Positions 29,039 to 32,714 of a stretch of DNA of 32,714 nt are shown in pieces. The notes below the pieces were generated by a model. That model saw only the letters and a program-made list of their open reading frames with translations. It ran no database searches and was not told the DNA's origin. The stretch comes from Thermoplasmata archaeon (lineage in GTDB: Archaea > Thermoplasmatota > Thermoplasmata > Thermoplasmatales > Thermoplasmataceae), in contig JAKADL010000004.1 of NCBI GenBank assembly GCA_021820565.1, positions 1-32,714 of the forward strand, in the 5' to 3' direction. Position 1 is the first letter of the stretch. Every line of letters starts with the position of its first letter. The position numbers and the translations under genes are program-made.

Positions 29039-30616
29039 TCAATATAATGTGGACTGGTTGTTGTGAGTTTCCATGTCCAGTGATGATATATCTATGCCGA
29101 AATTTTGTATAAATGATTTAGAATAGGACCTATATCCGCCTCTGTATATTCTGCTTGTGTGTTCAATATAGAATTTCATATCATCAGAATTTAATTGCCT
29201 GGCTAAACTTTCCAGGTTACCATTGAATTTTATGCAATAACCTGCATAAAACGTATAATCCGGTTTATTCCATACTATGAATCTTGGTCCATTTCCCATA
29301 GGTGATACCAGTATTTTTTTACCAAAGGACGAATTTAAACTCTGGGTCCTGCCAAATGCATACCAGGGAATTATATTTTTACCTTTATCCCTGAGATCGA
29401 GTCTCTCCCTTATGGCCAAAAAATAGCTGTAAGTTAACGGATATCTCTTCCTAATTTCATCTTCACCAATCGGTATATTTTTTCCGTTTACTGATTTATA
29501 CGGAAATATAATAAATCTATTTTGAACTTCTTCAGAATGTTTCAGCTTTGAAACTTTTACTATCGGTTTGAGGATTTCTTTTTCTATTGTATATTTTTCA
29601 TTGTTTTTTAATCTTATTATAGCTTTACTATCCTCAAATACAACGTCTTTAAAAATATAAAAATCATCGGCCAAGGTAGTTATACCCACATGAATTTCTG
29701 CAATTTCCCCTAGTTTTTTACCTCTATTTTCTATTTCACTAATTCTATTCAATACCTTTAAATTATCCAGCACCCATTTATTATCATTTAAAATGCTAAA
29801 AGGTATATTGTCTATAAAATTTAATTTATCCTCATAGGTAAAATACGAGAAATAATCATTATCTAAATTCTTTGCAATTACAGTAATGGCACTGTAAGTT
29901 GTAATGCCCTCGAATAACTGTTTCTCATTATAGTTAATAATATTTTTAAGTAATTTATTATTTTTTAGATACTTCCTGAATAATTTAGCAGCGTCACTGT
30001 AAAAATAGGTATTTGGTGTTATAAAACCTAAAACGCCGGTTTCATTCAATAAATTTATGCCCAGTTGAAAAAAAGCAATGTAGATATCAGTAGAACCAGA
30101 TGCACAGAAATAATAATTATTTTGTATGTACACTCTCATTTCTTTATTCAGATTTTGAATTCTTATATACGGGGGATTACCGATAACATAATCAAATTTA
30201 TTAAATAAATCCCTATTTAACTCCATATCTAAAGCGTTCCTACAATACAGAGAGAAATCTAACTTATCTTCAATCTTATGTTTTAAAAGTATGTCATAAA
30301 GATTAATTTTACATTGTTCAAGTGCATTCTCGTCTGTATCTATTCCATATACATTTTTCTTTATAATATTTATTTTATCCTTGTAGGAAAAACCTTTATC
30401 TTCAAGATAACCCAAAAGTCTATCCAGTACCAGAGTTAAGAAATTGCCACTACCACAGGATGGGTCTATTATTGTTTTCTGTTCCAGGTTCTCTGTATAA
30501 CCTATATTATCCAGTATTAAATCAACTATCCAACCTGGTGTATAAACAATACCGTGGGATTTTTCTTTTGTAATATTCAGATACTTCGGTATGCCCCTCA
30601 ATTCTTTATTTTGCAT
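29039..30616 (-). CDS. N6-adenine DNA methyltransferase, TaqI-like (type II / IIG-like), apparently orphan
   Basis: HGIVYTPGWIVDLILDN, SAM motif IIDPSCGSGNFLTLVLDRLL, catalytic motif IV FDYVIGNPPYIRIQN, TaqI-like specificity-type C-terminus. Start assigned to internal Met 30616 because AAAGGAGGTG lies at 30625-30634. The ORF track extends to 30679. Confidence 0.9.
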   Translation of the reverse strand: MQNKELRGIPKYLNITKEKSHGIVYTPGWIVDLILDNIGYTENLEQKTIIDPSCGSGNFLTLVLDRLLGYLEDKGFSYKDKINIIKKNVYGIDTDENALEQCKINLYDILLKHKIEDKLDFSLYCRNALDMELNRDLFNKFDYVIGNPPYIRIQNLNKEMRVYIQNNYYFCASGSTDIYIAFFQLGINLLNETGVLGFITPNTYFYSDAAKLFRKYLKNNKLLKNIINYNEKQLFEGITTYSAITVIAKNLDNDYFSYFTYEDKLNFIDNIPFSILNDNKWVLDNLKVLNRISEIENRGKKLGEIAEIHVGITTLADDFYIFKDVVFEDSKAIIRLKNNEKYTIEKEILKPIVKVSKLKHSEEVQNRFIIFPYKSVNGKNIPIGEDEIRKRYPLTYSYFLAIRERLDLRDKGKNIIPWYAFGRTQSLNSSFGKKILVSPMGNGPRFIVWNKPDYTFYAGYCIKFNGNLESLARQLNSDDMKFYIEHTSRIYRGGYRSYSKSFIQNFGIDISSLDMETHNNQSTLY

Positions 30617-30624
30617 AAACGATA

Positions 30625-30634
30625 CACCTCCTTT
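30625..30634 (-). promoter_or_regulatory. Strong Shine-Dalgarno sequence AAAGGAGGTG of the methyltransferase
   Basis: Minus-strand sequence aaaggaggtgtatcgtttATGCAAAATAAA; consensus SD 8 nt upstream of the ATG. Confidence 0.75.
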
Positions 30635-30721
30635 AGAAATGATTGTTATACCAGAACTTCTAAATATAAACACCCACATCCTGGATTCAGAAATTGTAGA
30701 AGTTAGGTATATTTTGAAAAA

Positions 30722-30806
30722 TGCGGAGAGTGGGATTTGAACCCACGAATCCCTACGGAAATGGACCCTGAATCCATCGCCTTTGTCCTAGCTCGGCAAT
30801 CTCCGC
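30722..30806 (-). tRNA. tRNA-Leu (anticodon CAG)
   Basis: Minus strand GCGGAGATTGCCGAGCTAGGACAAAGGCGATGGATTCAGGGTCCATTTCCGTAGGGATTCGTGGGTTCAAATCCCACTCTCCGCA. 7-bp acceptor GCGGAGA/TCTCCGC, anticodon stem ATGGA/TCCAT, long variable arm (class II), T arm GTGGG TTCAAAT CCCAC, discriminator A. Confidence 0.96.
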
Positions 30807-31705
30807 TTTCTGAAGTTCACAGTTTCGTCATGAACCTTTTTCAATATATCTGGATATTTATCTTTTCCTAATAACTTTATCTTTCTTATACTTGACTCCA
30901 TTCCTATCATATTGCCCGGGCTTACGATACAGTGTTTATTAATCATATATCCTAATTTCTCGTTATTATAAATTATATAGCCATTCTCATCTGGTTTTCC
31001 CAACAGCAGGGATTTGGCAACTCCGATTGTAGGTTTTCCCATTATGATCCCGGCAAAAGTCGCCAGTCCGCATTTTCTTGGATGAAGCAGTCCGTTGGCA
31101 TCTATGATCAGGGTACTATCAAATCCATCTGATAGTTCTTCGATGAACGGTGTTTCTCTGTATCCTAAATATCCCGGTATATATGGAAAATCCACTCTTT
31201 GATAAAATGTTTTCACGGTATAATTCCCGCTATCATAAATTGCTATTGCGCCGTAACCATCTCTTCCTTCATAGGAAACATCAATAGCCGCATAATTATC
31301 AGCCACCGGTACATCTTCGAATGATGCCAGTGCTGCAATGTCTTTCTGCTCTTTCTGGAGCCTGGTAAGTGGGTAATCTGTCCTGAACTCTGAAAACAAG
31401 CGCCCCTCAAAATTCTCGATCATTCCGTTGGATATTATGATTCCATCTCTCCTCAGCCTCTTCTCCTTCTCATCAACTCCCAGTGCATATTTTCCAACAC
31501 GTCTATCGGTGTGAACTACCTTGTAGCAGGGAATTGTGTCGGGATCCGAATTAATTGACAGCATGTAACCAACTGCCCGTGCTGCCCTGATGTCTCCCAG
31601 TGCCCTGGCTAATTCGCCATATGTCGTAATATATCCATCCGGAACCTGCTTTACCAGGTCATAAAAATATTTATAGAGATTTATATGTGTATATTTGAAA
31701 TGCAT
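30788..31705 (-). CDS. Fused O6-alkylguanine-DNA alkyltransferase / endonuclease V
   Basis: AGT domain: VPDGYITTYGELARALG...RAARAVGYMLSINSDPDTIPCYKVVHTDRRVGKYALG, active-site Cys in PCYKV. EndoV domain: AAIDVSYEGRDGYGAIAIYD...LIIDANGLLHPRKCGLATFAGIIMGKPTIGVAKSLL. Start chosen at Met 31705 because TATAAATTT lies ~25 nt upstream; the ORF track extends to 31756. Confidence 0.92.
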   Translation of the reverse strand: MHFKYTHINLYKYFYDLVKQVPDGYITTYGELARALGDIRAARAVGYMLSINSDPDTIPCYKVVHTDRRVGKYALGVDEKEKRLRRDGIIISNGMIENFEGRLFSEFRTDYPLTRLQKEQKDIAALASFEDVPVADNYAAIDVSYEGRDGYGAIAIYDSGNYTVKTFYQRVDFPYIPGYLGYRETPFIEELSDGFDSTLIIDANGLLHPRKCGLATFAGIIMGKPTIGVAKSLLLGKPDENGYIIYNNEKLGYMINKHCIVSPGNMIGMESSIRKIKLLGKDKYPDILKKVHDETVNFRKRRLPS

Positions 31706-31725
31706 AAACTTCCATGCACCACATC

Positions 31726-31734
31726 TATAAATTT
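31726..31734 (-). promoter_or_regulatory. TATA-box candidate for the AGT-EndoV gene
   Basis: Plus-strand TATAAATTT (minus AAATTTATA) centred ~25 nt upstream of Met 31705; it lies inside the extended ORF. Confidence 0.55.
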
Positions 31735-31810
31735 CTATTGAAATATAATAATTCACTAAAAGAATTATTTACTCATAAACTTTATATTTCAAGTTTTTAT
31801 TACCCTATGA

Positions 31811-32714
31811 ATGTTTGAATCTTTCTTCTACAGGGTCGGAAAATACGTCAAGAAGAATAAGAAAAAGGTACTGGTATTCTGGATTATCGCCTTTTTGCTT
31901 ATGGCATATCCGGCAACCCTGATATTTACAGATACTTCCTATAACCTTACAAATTCCCTTGTAACAAAAAATTCGCAATCTACAAAGGCAAACGATATAC
32001 TTACATCACAGTTTAATGGTTCCTCCGATCCTTCCATAATTATTGTCTCCAACAATACCCCTATCGATAATTTGACTGTAAGCAGGGAGATGCTGGAATT
32101 TCAGCATTCAATTGCTTCATACTTGAAAAGCCAAAATGTGGGTTATAATGGCACAACCAGCATTTTCTCAGTTGAAAATCAAACTTTAACTGGTTATTCG
32201 AATAGCACTTATCAACTGGAAAATGCAACTAGAGGTCTAATACAGTATACTGCATATAATTTAAGTATAAGCCATAATGTAACTCTTGCTGTAGAAAATA
32301 TAACAAAGCTCTCACCACATAATGTAACATTTGATAAATTACTGGCTGAACTTTTCCCTGCATCTTTGTCTAACACTACCGCATTTGAAGACAATATATT
32401 CTTTTTTGTAGCCAATGTTAATGAAACCATAGTTCCAGTATCTGACTCAACAGCTTACAATAATTCAGTTGAAAAATGCACTGTAAGCCTTGTTAATTCG
32501 AGCCAGATATATTTAATCAACAACGCAAAACCCCTGGCAAATCCGCTCATCAAAATTAATGCCCCATATTTCTCAAACTACCTTTATTCACTTTACAACA
32601 ACTCCGGTTCAAATTATGCCGCTTTTGTACACTCTATATTGAATAACACAACGTATAATCATTATCCGGTGCTTCCATCCTCATATGCATCCTCCTCTCT
32701 TATAAGCCCGGGAA
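31811..32714 (+). CDS. MMPL/RND-superfamily membrane protein, N-terminal part (runs off the window edge)
   Basis: Manual translation MFESFFYRVGKYVKKNKKKVLVFWIIAFLLMAYPATLIFTDTSYNLTNS... is open to the window end. N-terminal TM followed by a long sequon-rich extracytoplasmic domain, as in archaeal MMPL proteins. TATA-like ctttatattt ~21-30 nt before the ATG. Confidence 0.75.
   Translation, partial: MFESFFYRVGKYVKKNKKKVLVFWIIAFLLMAYPATLIFTDTSYNLTNSLVTKNSQSTKANDILTSQFNGSSDPSIIIVSNNTPIDNLTVSREMLEFQHSIASYLKSQNVGYNGTTSIFSVENQTLTGYSNSTYQLENATRGLIQYTAYNLSISHNVTLAVENITKLSPHNVTFDKLLAELFPASLSNTTAFEDNIFFFVANVNETIVPVSDSTAYNNSVEKCTVSLVNSSQIYLINNAKPLANPLIKINAPYFSNYLYSLYNNSGSNYAAFVHSILNNTTYNHYPVLPSSYASSSLISPG

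Noticed and set aside
28922-30806. tRNA-integrated mobile island with attL/attR direct repeats
   Set aside because: No second copy of the tRNA-Leu 3' end (GTGGGTTCAAATCCCACTCTCCGCA) was seen beyond the methyltransferase, and no integrase is in the window. Only the weaker orphan-methylase observation is kept.
32212-32430. 72-aa minus-strand ORF near the window end
   Set aside because: Antisense to the open MMPL reading frame; no supporting motif.
1-32714. CRISPR arrays, transposases, IS elements, rRNA
   Set aside because: No regularly spaced repeats, no terminal inverted repeats with transposase ORFs and no rRNA-like sequence were seen on reading.

Overview
The window is a compact, AT-rich archaeal segment that looks like Thermoplasmatales (Ferroplasma/Acidiplasma-like). 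Support for that is inference: archaeal LonB, diphthine synthase, a Cgi121-like protein, an AGT-endonuclease V fusion, and many leaderless TATA promoters. From left to right it contains:
- a corrinoid block (CbiL partial, CbiET fusion, CobA-HemD fusion)
- an SQR-like flavoprotein plus a DUF1641 protein
- a RavA/ViaA-like MoxR + VWA pair
- an MscS channel, SerRS, diphthine synthase and enolase
- LonB, a Cgi121-like protein and a PfkB kinase
- a tightly coupled six-gene operon: sequon-rich secreted protein, small DUF4129-like protein, membrane-anchored protein, MoxR ATPase, DUF58/VWA protein, polytopic membrane protein
- a rhodanese
- a glycogen/maltodextrin block (GH15, debranching enzyme, glycosyltransferase, GH57) and an MFS transporter
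- a solitary adenine methyltransferase next to tRNA-Leu(CAG)
- the AGT-EndoV fusion and the start of an MMPL/RND protein

The signals most worth following up are: (1) a TATA-preceded, strongly structured candidate ncRNA at about 20997-21084; (2) the MoxR/DUF58 operon headed by a roughly 40-sequon secreted protein; (3) the AGT-EndoV reading frame ending inside the tRNA-Leu gene; (4) the orphan methyltransferase directly downstream of that tRNA. No homology searches could be run, so family calls come from motif recognition.
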